A stretch of DNA of 64,000 bases from Deltaproteobacteria bacterium (GTDB lineage: Bacteria > Desulfobacterota > Desulfobulbia > Desulfobulbales > Desulfurivibrionaceae), in assembly GCA_021802645.1 (NCBI GenBank), contig JAJZRO010000001.1, positions 124,001-188,000 of the forward strand, given 5' to 3'. Both the position numbers and the translations under genes were made by a program. Numbering within the stretch: the stretch's first letter is position 1; each line of letters begins with the position of its first letter. Shown in pieces: positions 44,519 through 53,517 of the stretch. The notes under the pieces were generated by a model, which saw nothing but the letters and a program-made list of their open reading frames with translations, was not told the origin of the DNA and made no database searches.

Positions 44519-46150
44519 ATGTTCTGTAACCAGTGCGAACAAGCGGCAAAGGGGCAAGGCTGTACCGTCATGGGCGTCTGCGGCAAAAATCCGGAGGTGG
44601 CGGCGCTGCAGGATCTGCTGATCCACGCCCTGGAAGGGCTTTCCCTCTACGCCATCGAGGGACGCAAGGTCGGGGTGGTCGATCCGGAGGTCAACCTCTT
44701 CACCGCCGAAGGCACCTTCTCCACCCTCACCAACGTCGACTTCGACCCCGACCGCTTTGTGGCGCTCATCAAGCGAGCCGTGGAACTGCGGGAAAGGCTG
44801 AAGGCGAAAGTGGCGGCCAAGGGCGGCAAGACCGACTTTACCGAGGCGGCGGCCACCTTTAAGCCCGCGGCCACCGCAGCCGAACTGGCCAAGCAGGGCG
44901 AGGCCGTGGGTCTCAAGGCCGACACCTCCGAGAACCCCGACATCCAGTCGCTCAAGCACATCCTGCTCTTCGGCTTGAAGGGCGTGGCCGCCTATGCCGA
45001 CCATGCCAAGATCCTCGGCCAGGAAGACGACACGATCTATGCCTTCCTCCAGGAAGGATTGGCCAGCCTCCTCCGCCAGGATTTGGGCCTGCAGGAATGG
45101 GTAGGGCTGGTCCTGAAGTGCGGCCAAATCAACCTGCGCGCCATGGAGCTGCTCGATGCCGCCAACACCGGCACTTACGGCCATCCGGTGCCCACGGCCG
45201 TGCCGCTGGGCGCCAGGAAGGGCAAGGCGATCCTGGTTTCCGGCCACGACCTGAAGGACCTGGAACTGCTCTTAAAGCAGACCGCGGGCAAGGGAATCAC
45301 CATCTACACCCACGGCGAGATGCTGCCGACCCACGGCTACCCGGCGCTGAAAAAGTACCCCCACTTCCACGGCCATTACGGCACCGCCTGGCAGAACCAG
45401 CACAAGGAATTTGCCGCCTTCCCGGGGGCGATCCTGATGACCACCAACTGCATCCAAAAGCCGCAGGACTCCTACAAGGAGAATATCTTCACCACCGGCC
45501 TGGTGGGCTGGCCCGGGGTGACCCACGTGGCGGACAACAAGGACTTTACCCCGGTGATCGACCGGGCTCTGGCCCTGCCTGGTTTTGCGGCCGACACCGA
45601 CCAGGGCGCGGTCATGGTGGGCTTTGCCCGCAACACCGTGATGGGGGTGGCCGGCACCGTGATCGAGGCGGTGAAGAACAAGGCGATCCGCCACTTCTTC
45701 CTGGTGGCCGGCTGCGACGGCGCCAAGCCTGGCCGCAACTACTACACCGAGTTCGTCGAGAAGGTGCCGAAGGATTGCGTGGTGCTAACCCTCGCCTGCG
45801 GCAAATTCCGCTTCTTCGACAAGCAGCTCGGCGACATCGGCGGCATCCCGCGCCTCCTGGACGTGGGCCAATGCAACGACGCCTACTCGGCGATCCAGAT
45901 CGCGGTGGCGCTGGCCAAGGCATTCGACTGCGGAGTGAACGACCTGCCGCTCTCGCTGGTTCTTTCCTGGTATGAGCAAAAGGCAGTGGCGATCCTGCTC
46001 ACCCTGCTTTATCTTGGTATCAAGGACATCCGGTTGGGACCGAGCCTGCCGGCCTTCATCACCCCCAACGTCCTCGACGTGCTGGTGCAGAACTTCGACA
46101 TCAAGCCGATCACCACGCCGGACGAGGACCTGAAGGCGATCCTCGGATAA
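44519..46150 (+). CDS. hcp: Hydroxylamine reductase / hybrid cluster protein
   Basis: A 543-residue hybrid cluster protein, which reduces hydroxylamine in vitro and nitric oxide in vivo. The N-terminal cysteines at 3, 6, 15 and 21 (CNQCEQAAKGQGCTVMGVCG) are the spacing of Desulfovibrio-type Hcp with a 4Fe-4S cluster. Hybrid-cluster ligands are seen in HGEMLP, TNCIQKP, VAGCDGAKPGR, TLACGKFRF and DVGQCNDAYSA. AAGGAG precedes the ATG. It heads a likely operon with an HD-domain protein and a ferredoxin-domain protein. Confidence 0.96.
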   Translation: MFCNQCEQAAKGQGCTVMGVCGKNPEVAALQDLLIHALEGLSLYAIEGRKVGVVDPEVNLFTAEGTFSTLTNVDFDPDRFVALIKRAVELRERLKAKVAAKGGKTDFTEAAATFKPAATAAELAKQGEAVGLKADTSENPDIQSLKHILLFGLKGVAAYADHAKILGQEDDTIYAFLQEGLASLLRQDLGLQEWVGLVLKCGQINLRAMELLDAANTGTYGHPVPTAVPLGARKGKAILVSGHDLKDLELLLKQTAGKGITIYTHGEMLPTHGYPALKKYPHFHGHYGTAWQNQHKEFAAFPGAILMTTNCIQKPQDSYKENIFTTGLVGWPGVTHVADNKDFTPVIDRALALPGFAADTDQGAVMVGFARNTVMGVAGTVIEAVKNKAIRHFFLVAGCDGAKPGRNYYTEFVEKVPKDCVVLTLACGKFRFFDKQLGDIGGIPRLLDVGQCNDAYSAIQIAVALAKAFDCGVNDLPLSLVLSWYEQKAVAILLTLLYLGIKDIRLGPSLPAFITPNVLDVLVQNFDIKPITTPDEDLKAILG

Positions 46151-46159
46151 AGCAAGCAA

Positions 46160-46187
46160 ATCAGCGGTCAGCGATCAGCCGTCAGCC
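46160..46187 (+). repeat. Four tandem 7-base repeats
   Basis: ATCAGCG GTCAGCG ATCAGCC GTCAGCC are four head-to-tail RTCAGCS heptamers directly after the hcp stop. GGTCGCTGACCGCG just downstream carries the inverse of the motif. Confidence 0.7.
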
Positions 46188-46230
46188 ACGGTTGGTCGCT
46201 GACCGCGCGAATCAAGGAAGGGAGCGCCCC

Positions 46231-46971
46231 ATGCAATGTCCCGGCCAAGACAGCCGCTACTGGGATTTTCGCGCCATCTTCGAGGCCCAGTGCCCCAAGT
46301 GCGGCCAGAACGTCGAATTTTTCAAGGATGACGCCAGCCGCAAATGCGGCAACTGCGGCACCCGGATGCTCAACCCGGCCAACGACTTCGGCTGCGCCGC
46401 CTACTGCCCCTACGCCGAGCAGTGCCTGGGCACCCTGCCGCCCGAGTTGCTGGCCAAGAAAAAGGAGCTCCTGAAGGACCGGGTGGCCATCGAGATGAAG
46501 CGCTACTTCGGCGACGACTTTCGCCGCATCGGCCACGCCAGCCGGGTGGCCCGCTACGCCGAGGAGATCGGCAAGGCCGAGGGCAGCAACCCGGCCATCA
46601 CCCTCATCACCGCCTATCTCCACGACATCGGCATCAAGGAGGCGGAGCGCAAGTTCAACAGCTCGGCAGCCCGCTACCAGCACCAGGAAGGGCCGCCGGT
46701 GGCGCGGGAGATCCTCACCAACCTGGGCGCGGACCCCACCCTCATCGAGGAGGTGTGCGACATCATCGGCCACCACCACACCCCGCGGCCGGAAGAGACC
46801 GTCAACTTCAAGGTGCTCTACGACGCGGATCTCATCACCAACCTGGAGGAGGAACACCCGGACAAGGCGGTCCACCAGGAGCATTTTAAAAAGATCATCG
46901 CCAAGTCCTTTCTCACCAAGAGCGGCGCCGCCCTGGCCCACAAGGTGCTGCTCACCGGCGACGCCCGGTAA
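46231..46971 (+). CDS. HD-domain phosphohydrolase with N-terminal zinc ribbon
   Basis: A 246-residue protein. Residues 15-65 hold cysteine pairs CPKCGQN, CGNCGTRM and CAAYCPYAEQC, a probable zinc or cluster site. Residues 85-230 are an HD domain: RIGHASRVARYAEEIG, YLHDIGIKE and IIGHHHTPRP, with further Asp at VLYDADLI. HD enzymes hydrolyse phosphate bonds, often in nucleotides; the substrate here is unknown. Its place between hcp and a ferredoxin gene suggests a role in the same nitrosative-stress response. GGGAG precedes the ATG at good spacing. Confidence 0.85.
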   Translation: MQCPGQDSRYWDFRAIFEAQCPKCGQNVEFFKDDASRKCGNCGTRMLNPANDFGCAAYCPYAEQCLGTLPPELLAKKKELLKDRVAIEMKRYFGDDFRRIGHASRVARYAEEIGKAEGSNPAITLITAYLHDIGIKEAERKFNSSAARYQHQEGPPVAREILTNLGADPTLIEEVCDIIGHHHTPRPEETVNFKVLYDADLITNLEEEHPDKAVHQEHFKKIIAKSFLTKSGAALAHKVLLTGDAR

Positions 46972-46998
46972 CACGACGGTGCCAGGAGGAGTTTATTG

Positions 46999-47763
46999 AT
47001 GAAGGTAAAACGCAAGATCATTAAAATCGACGAGGCCCTGTGCAACGGCTGCGGCCAGTGCGTGCCCAACTGCGCCGAAGGGGCACTCACCATCGTCGAC
47101 GGCAAGGCGAGACTGCTGGCGGAGAAATACTGCGACGGCCTCGGCGCCTGTCTCGGTAATTGCCCCACCGGCGCACTCACCATCATCGAACGCGAGGCCG
47201 AGGACTTCGACGAGGAGGCGGTGGAGGAATTGCTGCGGGAAAAGGAAGAGCAGGAAGAGGCCGTGGCTCCCATGGCCTGCGGCTGCCCCTCCTCGCGGCT
47301 TCAGGTCTTTCAGCCGGCGGCCACGCCCTGCCAGGCGGCAAACCAGCCACAAAACCTGGCCCACCTTGGGGAAGCCGGCTCGGCCCTCACCCACTGGCCG
47401 GTGCAGATCCGCCTGGTGCCGGCCACGGCACCCTTCCTCAAGAATGCCGATCTACTGGTGGCCGCCGACTGCACGCCGCTCGCCTACCCGCACTTCCACC
47501 GGGATCTGCTGGCCGGTCGCGTGGTGATGATGGGCTGCCCCAAGTTCGACGAGACCGACAGCTATGTGCAGAAGTTTGCCGAGATCTTTGCCACCGCCCA
47601 GCTCCGGAGCATCACCGTGGCGATCATGGAGGTGCCCTGCTGCGCCAACATGCGGGCCATCATCCGCCGCGCCATGGAACAGGCCGGCCGCGAAATCCCG
47701 GTTACCGAGCTTGTCATCAGCGCCCGCGGCGAGATCCTCCGCCAGGGCGTCATGGCAGCCTAA
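46999..47763 (+). CDS. Ferredoxin-domain iron-sulfur protein of the hcp operon
   Basis: A 254-residue protein. Residues 10-62 are a dicluster ferredoxin (CNGCGQCVPNCAEGAL, then CDGLGACLGNCPTGAL). An acidic linker (EAEDFDEEAVEELLREKEEQ) leads to a C-terminal domain with more cysteines, CGCPSS, ADCTPLAY, MGCPKFD and EVPCCANM. This protein type commonly sits beside hcp in anaerobes and is probably its electron donor. CAGGAGGAG precedes the ATG. Followed by the operon terminator. Confidence 0.87.
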   Translation: MKVKRKIIKIDEALCNGCGQCVPNCAEGALTIVDGKARLLAEKYCDGLGACLGNCPTGALTIIEREAEDFDEEAVEELLREKEEQEEAVAPMACGCPSSRLQVFQPAATPCQAANQPQNLAHLGEAGSALTHWPVQIRLVPATAPFLKNADLLVAADCTPLAYPHFHRDLLAGRVVMMGCPKFDETDSYVQKFAEIFATAQLRSITVAIMEVPCCANMRAIIRRAMEQAGREIPVTELVISARGEILRQGVMAA

Positions 47764-47781
47764 TCCCCTCTTTGCCACTTC

Positions 47782-47836
47782 GGCAAAATGGGGTGCAGAC
47801 GGCGTGACGCTGCGCCCCATTTTGCCCTTTTGTTTT
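47782..47836 (+). terminator. Terminator of the hcp operon
   Basis: A perfect 12-bp stem GGCAAAATGGGG/CCCCATTTTGCC, extended inward by GCAG/CTGC, is followed by CTTTTGTTTT. An alternative 6-bp hairpin TTTGCC/GGCAAA at 47771-47787 uses the left arm of the terminator, so the two cannot form together. Confidence 0.85.
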
Positions 47837-47933
47837 CCGGCAGAACGGTGTACAAAACATGCATTGAACCACCAAGGTGATGCCACACGGTGACACCACC
47901 GGGAAAACTCACCGCCCGTTAAGGAGCCCCTGC

Positions 47934-48446
47934 ATGAACGCACACCCCAACACCATCCGTCATCGCTATCCCTTGCTTTGTTCGTTGTTCCTGCTGTTGA
48001 GCCTGCTGCTGAGCGTCCCGGCCCAGGCCGCCACGCCTGTTCCCCATTTTGCGCTGTCCTCGGTTACCGACGGCAAGACCATCGACACCAACGCCTTCCG
48101 GGGCAAGGCCATGTTGATCAACTTCTGGGCGACCTGGTGCCCGCCCTGCCGCAAGGAAATCCCCTCGCTCATCGCGTTGCAGGAAAAATACAGCGCCAAG
48201 GGCTTCACCGTTATCGGCCTTTCCACCGACGAAGGCGGCTCTTCGCTGGTGGCCAAATTCGTCCAGAAGATGGGCATCAACTACCCGGTGGCCATCTCCG
48301 ACAACGCCACGCCACGCAATTTCGGCAACATCCTCGGAATCCCCACCTCATTCCTGGTGGACAAGGAGGGCAACGTCCGCAAACGGTATGACGGGTATGT
48401 GGATCACGAGACGCTGGAACGGGATTTGCTCCAGATCCTGAAATAA
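47934..48446 (+). CDS. TlpA/ResA-like periplasmic thioredoxin
   Basis: A 170-residue exported thioredoxin: basic start and hydrophobic stretch ending VPAQAATP (signal peptide), then FALSSVTDGKTIDTNAFRG and the active site NFWATWCPPCRKE; IPTSFLVDKEGNV carries the cis-Pro. Such proteins reduce disulfides in the periplasm, for example on apocytochromes c. The start has AAGGAG at good spacing. The gene stands alone between the hcp terminator and the next promoter. Confidence 0.9.
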   Translation: MNAHPNTIRHRYPLLCSLFLLLSLLLSVPAQAATPVPHFALSSVTDGKTIDTNAFRGKAMLINFWATWCPPCRKEIPSLIALQEKYSAKGFTVIGLSTDEGGSSLVAKFVQKMGINYPVAISDNATPRNFGNILGIPTSFLVDKEGNVRKRYDGYVDHETLERDLLQILK

Positions 48447-48486
48447 CACTGCGTGGTATGGCGCAACTACACGTCGTTTTTTCATA

Positions 48487-48514
48487 TTGACAACTCGTTT
48501 AGATTGCGTAATAT
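48487..48514 (+). promoter_or_regulatory. Sigma-70-type promoter of the small exported protein
   Basis: A perfect -35 TTGACA (48487-48492) and TAATAT (48509-48514) are separated by 16 bases; start near 48521. Confidence 0.75.
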
Positions 48515-48517
48515 CAA

Positions 48518-48554
48518 CCGCAAATTTGTGGCATTGAGGGTGAATGGTTCACCC
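48518..48554 (+). promoter_or_regulatory. Two palindromes at and after the transcription start
   Basis: CCGCAAATTTGTGG (48518-48531), a near-perfect 14-base palindrome, overlaps the predicted start. GGGTGAA-tgg-TTCACCC (48538-48554) is a perfect 7-bp inverted repeat in the leader. Either could be a repressor operator or, for the second, an RNA hairpin. Confidence 0.5.
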
Positions 48555-48591
48555 GCGAATTAAGAACATATCTATTCAAGGAGAGAAGGCA

Positions 48592-48840
48592 ATGAGCAAG
48601 AAACTCGTATCGATCGCCCTGGCTATGGCTTTTGTCGCAACCGCCGCCGTGGCAGCGTCCTACGCTGCCGACTGCACCGGTACCGTAACCGCCGTTGAGG
48701 GCACCTCCGCCACCGTAAAGTGCGATGACGGCAAGGAAGTAAAGGCCACCGGCGCTGCCAAGGTTGGCGAGAAGGTTACCGTCAAGGGCGACAAGATCGA
48801 GGCCGCCAAGAAGGCCAAGAAGAAGATCGAAGGTTGCTAA
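48592..48840 (+). CDS. Small exported protein, possibly ExtJ-like
   Basis: An 82-residue protein with a clear signal peptide (MSKKLVSIALAMAFVATAAVA, cleavage near SYAADC). The mature 55 residues are beta-rich and read like a small OB-type barrel (CTGTVTAVEGTSATVKCDDG, KVGEKVTVKGDKI) with a Lys-rich tail and two or three Cys. I recall a resemblance to ExtJ proteins of selenite/tellurite reduction operons, but no other such gene is here, so the name is withheld. It has a strong promoter, RBS and terminator of its own, suggesting high expression. Confidence 0.75.
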   Translation: MSKKLVSIALAMAFVATAAVAASYAADCTGTVTAVEGTSATVKCDDGKEVKATGAAKVGEKVTVKGDKIEAAKKAKKKIEGC

Positions 48841-48869
48841 TCCCTTCGATTTACGCCTTGCAGACCGTA

Positions 48870-48907
48870 AAGAACCGTCCGGCCGCTGCCGGACGGTTCT
48901 TTTTTTT
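48870..48907 (+). terminator. Strong rho-independent terminator
   Basis: A perfect 13-bp stem AGAACCGTCCGGC/GCCGGACGGTTCT with a 4-base loop is followed by eight T, 30 bases after the small exported protein. Confidence 0.95.
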
Positions 48908-49027
48908 GTTGCAATTGCCTCTGGACCACGCTCCACGCCGCGCCGCCGCTCAAGGCTAGTCGATCCAACGCGTATACGCCGCCATGAACCTTCTCCAAGC
49001 CAGCCTGCCGCCTGGAATGAGCTCCGT

Positions 49028-49726
49028 ATGAATCCCACCGAACTGCCGGAAAAACAATTCAAGCTCTATCGGGAGATCCTGAAACGTTACCAGGTCTCCT
49101 TTACTCCGGTCACGGTTCGCGGTCATCACCTGGAAATCCTCCAGGTGGACGACATCGAGCCGCTGCTGGCCGGCAAGGACCCCTTCAAGGACGTGGAGAG
49201 TTTTCCCTTCTGGGTCAAGTTGTGGGAGGCCTCGCTGGCCCTGGCCGACCTCATGGCCTCGCTGCCGCCCAAGCCCGGCCAGACTCTGCTCGAACTAGGG
49301 GCGGGACTTGCCGCCCCGGGGCTGGCCGCGGCGGCCGCCGGCTATGAAGTCACCCTGAGCGACTACGAGCAGTACATTCTCAACTTCCAGAAGGTCAACG
49401 CCGCGGCCAGCAAGGTCGAGGAACGGGTGCACCACATCCTCCTCGATTGGCTCAAACCACCCAAGGAACTGCCGCAGTACGACACCATCATCGGGGCCGA
49501 GATCCTCTTCCGCGAGACCTTCTTCGAACCCCTCCTCACCATCTTCCGCCAGTACCTGAAGCCTGACGGCGTCATCTACCTGGCCCACGACGTCCGGCGC
49601 AAGAGTTTGCCCAAATTCCTGATCCAGGCGGAAAAGCACTTCGTGGTGGCAGTGAGCAAGCGCACCCTGCGCACCGAAGATAAGGAACTCACCATTATCG
49701 TCAACCGCCTTACCCCACGTCGCTAA
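49028..49726 (+). CDS. METTL21/Methyltransf_16-like methyltransferase
   Basis: A 232-residue SAM-dependent enzyme. FPFWVKLWEASLALADLM before motif I (LLELGAGLAAPGLAAAAAG) and the DTIIGAEILFRE block are the pattern of the METTL21-type lysine methyltransferase group; KPDGVIYLAHDVRRKS follows. In that group the targets are protein lysines, but a bacterial substrate is not known. Twelve bases separate it from the next methyltransferase, so both are probably cotranscribed with mnmG. Confidence 0.8.
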   Translation: MNPTELPEKQFKLYREILKRYQVSFTPVTVRGHHLEILQVDDIEPLLAGKDPFKDVESFPFWVKLWEASLALADLMASLPPKPGQTLLELGAGLAAPGLAAAAAGYEVTLSDYEQYILNFQKVNAAASKVEERVHHILLDWLKPPKELPQYDTIIGAEILFRETFFEPLLTIFRQYLKPDGVIYLAHDVRRKSLPKFLIQAEKHFVVAVSKRTLRTEDKELTIIVNRLTPRR

Positions 49727-49738
49727 GGGAGGCGCGCC

Positions 49739-50560
49739 ATGCGCTACGACGAGATCGACTGGAACGGACTCTGGCAGGAGGCGCGTCGCGCCAAATCATG
49801 GCAGAAGAAGGGCCGCACCGCCTGGGACCAGCGGGCCGCGGGATTCGCCGCCCGCAACATCGACTCGCCCTATGTGACGCAGTTTCTCGGCAAGATCCCC
49901 CTGGACCGCAACTGGAGCGTCCTCGATGTGGGCTGCGGCCCCGGTACCCTCTCCCTGCCGTTGGCGCATGAGGTGCGGCGGGTGACGGCCCTCGATTTTT
50001 CCGCCGCCATGCTGGCGGAGTTGCGGCAGCGGGCCGAAACCATGGGGATCGAAAACCTGACCGCCATCCAGGCCGCCTGGGAGGACGACTGGGAGGCGCT
50101 CCGTATCGCGCCCCACGACGTGGCCATTGCCTCGCGCTCCCTCTCGGTGGACGATCTCGAAGGCGCGTTGACCAAGCTCGACTGCTGGGGTACCAAGGCG
50201 GTCTACATTACCGACCGGGTGGGGGCCGGCCCCTTTGACCCGGACCTCTTCGCCGTCCTCGGCCGTCCCTTTGCTCCGGGGCCGGACTACATCTACACCG
50301 TGAACCTGCTCTACACCATGGGCATCCGTGCCCACGTCGACTTCATCACCCTGGACCAGACCCGGCGCTATGAGTCGCCGCAAGAGGCGATCCAGTCCCA
50401 TGCCTGGATGGTGGACAACCTCACCCCGGAGGAAACGGAACGGCTCACCGAATACGTCGAGAATCGGCTGCGCCGTGCGCCGGAGGGCGGCTGGGAATTC
50501 CGGCGCCGGGTGGCTCCCCAGTGGGCGCTCATCTGGTGGCGCAAGGACGGGGAGCGGTGA
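49739..50560 (+). CDS. Class I SAM-dependent methyltransferase
   Basis: A 273-residue enzyme with [16 protein letters not shown] (motif I), [14 protein letters not shown] (motif II) and a following [15 protein letters not shown] segment. The N-terminal [19 protein letters not shown] and the C-terminal [17 protein letters not shown] recur in a group of uncharacterised methyltransferases of anaerobes. Substrate unknown. Its stop overlaps the GTG start of mnmG by three bases. Confidence 0.82.
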   Translation: MRYDEIDWNGLWQEARRAKSWQKKGRTAWDQRAAGFAARNIDSPYVTQFLGKIPLDRNWSVLDVGCGPGTLSLPLAHEVRRVTALDFSAAMLAELRQRAETMGIENLTAIQAAWEDDWEALRIAPHDVAIASRSLSVDDLEGALTKLDCWGTKAVYITDRVGAGPFDPDLFAVLGRPFAPGPDYIYTVNLLYTMGIRAHVDFITLDQTRRYESPQEAIQSHAWMVDNLTPEETERLTEYVENRLRRAPEGGWEFRRRVAPQWALIWWRKDGER

Positions 50561-52434
50561 GCCACCAGCCGGCCTACGATGTCATCGTCATCGGCGCGGG
50601 CCATGCCGGCTGCGAGGCGGCCCTGGCCGCCGCCCGCATGGGTTGCCGCACTGCGGTGCTGGTGATGAACGCCGACTCCATCGGCGCCATGAGCTGCAAT
50701 CCGGCCATCGGCGGCCTGGCCAAGGGGCATCTGGTCAAGGAGATCGACGCCCTGGGCGGCGAGATGGCCAAAAACATCGATGCCACCGCCATCCAGTTCC
50801 GCCGCCTCAATACGAGCAAGGGGCCGGCGGTATGGTCCTCCCGCGCCCAGGCCGACCGCCTGCTTTACCGGCTGCGGATGAAGTCGGTGCTCGAACGCCA
50901 ACCGAACCTCGACCTCCGCCAGGGGGTGGCGGACCGGCTGCTCATCAAAAACAACAGGGTGGCAGGGGTCATCACCTCGCTCGATGAGGAACTCAGCAGC
51001 CGGGCGGTGGTGATCGCCACCGGCACCTTTTTAAACGGCCTCATCCACATCGGCCTCAAGAGCTTCCCGGCCGGCCGCATGGGCGACGCACCCTCGCTCA
51101 GGCTGCCCGAACACCTGCGAGAGCTCGGGTTTGCCATGGGCCGGCTCAAGACCGGGACCACCCCGCGCCTGGACGGCACCACCATCGACTATTCCGAACT
51201 GGAGGCGCAGCCGAGCGACACGCCGCCGCACCTCTTCTCCTTTGCCAACGTGGGCAACGCGCCGCCCCTGCCCCAGCGGCCCTGCCACATCACCTACACC
51301 AATAGCGCCACCCACGAAATCATCCGGGCCGGCACCGACCGCTCGCCCATGTTCACCGGGATCATCGAGGGGGTAGGCGCCCGCTACTGCCCCTCCATCG
51401 AGGACAAGATCATGCGCTTCCCGGACAAGGAACGCCACCAGGTCTTCCTCGAACCCGAGGGGCTCGACACGGTGGAGGTCTACCCCAACGGCTTGCCCAC
51501 CAGCCTGCCGGTGGATGTCCAGGACGCCATGCTCCGTAGCATCAAGGGACTCGAAAACGTCCGGGTGATCCGGCCCGGCTATGCCATTGAGTACGACTAC
51601 GTCGATCCGCTGGAGCTCGCCCCCAGCCTTGAGACCAAGCGGGTTCCCGGCCTCTTCCTCGCCGGCCAGATCAACGGGACCTCGGGCTACGAGGAGGCGG
51701 GCGCCCAGGGGCTCATCGCCGGGATCAACGCGGTGCAGTATGTGCGTGGCGCCGAGCCGTTGATCCTCGACCGCTCCCAGGCCTACACCGGCGTCTTGAT
51801 CGACGACCTGGTCACCAAGGGCACCAAGGAACCCTATCGCCTCTTCACCTCCCGGGCGGAATACCGGCTGCTGCTGCGGGAAGACAACGCCGACCTCCGA
51901 CTCACCGAGATCGGCCGGAATTTGGGGCTGGTGGACGATGCGGCCTATAGCCGTTTCCGCGCCCGGCAGGAGGCCATTGCCGCTGGCCGCGAGCTACTGC
52001 GCCAAACCACGCTCAAGCCCTCGGCCGAGGTGCAGGCACACCTGGCGACCCTGGACAGCACCCCGCTCAAACAGACCATGAGCCTGGCCGAGCTGCTGCG
52101 CCGGCCGGAACTCGACCTCGCTGCGGTGCTCGGCCTCGCCGACCGTGAGGTAATTATGCGCGAGGATGTCGCCCAGGAGGTGGAGCTGGAGGTGAAATAC
52201 GAGGGGTATATCAACCGTCAGGAGGAACAGGTGGCGCGCTTCCGCAAACTCGAAGCGGTGCGACTGCCCGACGACATGACCTATGCGGGACTCCCCGGCC
52301 TCTCCCGCGAGGTGGTGGAAAAACTCACCCGCATCCGCCCCCGCACCCTGGGCCAGGCCGGCCGCATCTCCGGCATCACCCCGGCTGCCATCGCGATTCT
52401 GCAGATTCATCTCAAGAAGGCGAACCTGCTCTAG
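50557..52434 (+). CDS. mnmG: tRNA uridine-5-carboxymethylaminomethyl modification enzyme MnmG
   Basis: FAD enzyme of 625 residues that, with MnmE, modifies the wobble U34 of several tRNAs. The FAD loop is [49 protein letters not shown] and [13 protein letters not shown] are GidA signatures, and [12 protein letters not shown] lies in the MnmE-binding tail. The start is the GTG at 50557 overlapping the previous stop (GTGA), which places the FAD motif at the usual distance. mnmE is not in the window. Confidence 0.95.
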   Translation: MSHQPAYDVIVIGAGHAGCEAALAAARMGCRTAVLVMNADSIGAMSCNPAIGGLAKGHLVKEIDALGGEMAKNIDATAIQFRRLNTSKGPAVWSSRAQADRLLYRLRMKSVLERQPNLDLRQGVADRLLIKNNRVAGVITSLDEELSSRAVVIATGTFLNGLIHIGLKSFPAGRMGDAPSLRLPEHLRELGFAMGRLKTGTTPRLDGTTIDYSELEAQPSDTPPHLFSFANVGNAPPLPQRPCHITYTNSATHEIIRAGTDRSPMFTGIIEGVGARYCPSIEDKIMRFPDKERHQVFLEPEGLDTVEVYPNGLPTSLPVDVQDAMLRSIKGLENVRVIRPGYAIEYDYVDPLELAPSLETKRVPGLFLAGQINGTSGYEEAGAQGLIAGINAVQYVRGAEPLILDRSQAYTGVLIDDLVTKGTKEPYRLFTSRAEYRLLLREDNADLRLTEIGRNLGLVDDAAYSRFRARQEAIAAGRELLRQTTLKPSAEVQAHLATLDSTPLKQTMSLAELLRRPELDLAAVLGLADREVIMREDVAQEVELEVKYEGYINRQEEQVARFRKLEAVRLPDDMTYAGLPGLSREVVEKLTRIRPRTLGQAGRISGITPAAIAILQIHLKKANLL

Positions 52435-52505
52435 CACGATGTTGTCACGTCATTTCTGACCGTTTGCACCCACGAACGTGCCGCTATGAATCCAGCCTGT
52501 TCGGT

Positions 52506-53291
52506 TCAGCGGCCCAGCACGAACCGGAAAAAGAAGAGCAGAATCTCCCGCCGGAAGAAAAGGTAGAGGAGACTGGCGATGGCGAGAAAAGGGCCGTAGG
52601 GGATCACGGTCCGGCCGCCTTTGCGCTGCTTGACCATGGCGCCGATGCCGACCACGGTGCCCAAAAGCGAGCTGATGAAGACCACGAACGGCAGGGCCTG
52701 CCAGCCCTGGAAGGCACCGATCATGGCCAAGAGCTTGATGTCGCCGCCGCCCATCCCCTCCCGTTTGGTGATCAGGTAGTAGACCCAGGCGATCAGATAG
52801 AAGCTGCCGCCGCCGACCAGAATGCCGATGGCGGCATTCTGCCAGCCCACCAACGGGTTGATCAGCGAGAGGGCAAGGCCGATGGCGATGCCGGGCAGGC
52901 TGATGACGTCCGGAATGAGCTGGTGTTCCGCATCGATAAAGATGATGGCGAGAAGCGCGGCGGTGTAGAGGAAATAGATGCCGAAGACGACCGAGAGGCC
53001 GAAGCTGCGGAAAAGGGCCAGGGAAAGCAGCGCCATGGCCAGTTCCACTGCCGGGTAGCGCCAGGAAATCAAAGCCCGACAGGCCCGGCAGCGCCGCCGC
53101 AGGAGGACGAAGCTCAGCAGGGGGATGTTGTCGTACCAGCGGATCGCGGCGTTGCAGACCGGGCAATGGGAGGCGGGGAAGACGACGGATTGCCCTTCCT
53201 GCGGCAGCCGGACGATAACCACATTCAAAAAACTGCCGACCATGGCCCCCAGGACCACGGCTACCGCCTGCCAGAACAACAGGTCATTCAT
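52506..53291 (-). CDS. pilD: Prepilin peptidase (A24 family)
   Basis: Inner membrane aspartic protease of 261 residues that cleaves and N-methylates type IV prepilins and type II secretion pseudopilins. It has the methylase-type zinc motif (HCPVCNAAI and CRACRALISW) and the two catalytic Asp in FIDAEHQLIPD and GMGGGDIKLL. About eight membrane segments surround them. No pilin gene is in the window. It diverges from the CheW-like gene. Confidence 0.93.
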   Translation of the reverse strand: MNDLLFWQAVAVVLGAMVGSFLNVVIVRLPQEGQSVVFPASHCPVCNAAIRWYDNIPLLSFVLLRRRCRACRALISWRYPAVELAMALLSLALFRSFGLSVVFGIYFLYTAALLAIIFIDAEHQLIPDVISLPGIAIGLALSLINPLVGWQNAAIGILVGGGSFYLIAWVYYLITKREGMGGGDIKLLAMIGAFQGWQALPFVVFISSLLGTVVGIGAMVKQRKGGRTVIPYGPFLAIASLLYLFFRREILLFFFRFVLGR

Positions 53292-53358
53292 GGCCGCACC
53301 CTGGCGACCAACGCCTCACGCCCTTTGCCGGCCCCGCCAACGAAACCGCAGCAGCATC

Positions 53359-53388
53359 TTGCATCCCCTTCCCCCTTCCTGCTATAGT
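53359..53388 (+). promoter_or_regulatory. Sigma-70-type promoter of the CheW-like gene
   Basis: TTGCAT (53359-53364) and TATAGT (53383-53388) are separated by 18 bases. The 120-base leader contains a GGCAC-gctatt-GTGCC inverted repeat at 53410-53425. Confidence 0.55.
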
Positions 53389-53517
53389 ACCCGCCAGTCA
53401 ACAACGGGTGGCACGCTATTGTGCCGCCATCATACCTGATTTGGGCGGCGTGCACCAACCTCTGTTGCAAAAAACGAGGCGGCCCGGCGCCCATACCGAC
53501 GAGCAGGCAAGAAAGCC

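Noticed and set aside
53410-53425. GGCAC...GTGCC before the CheW-like gene, considered as a sigma-54 promoter
   Set aside because: GG and GC are 11 bases apart instead of 10, and a sigma-70-type site is present upstream.
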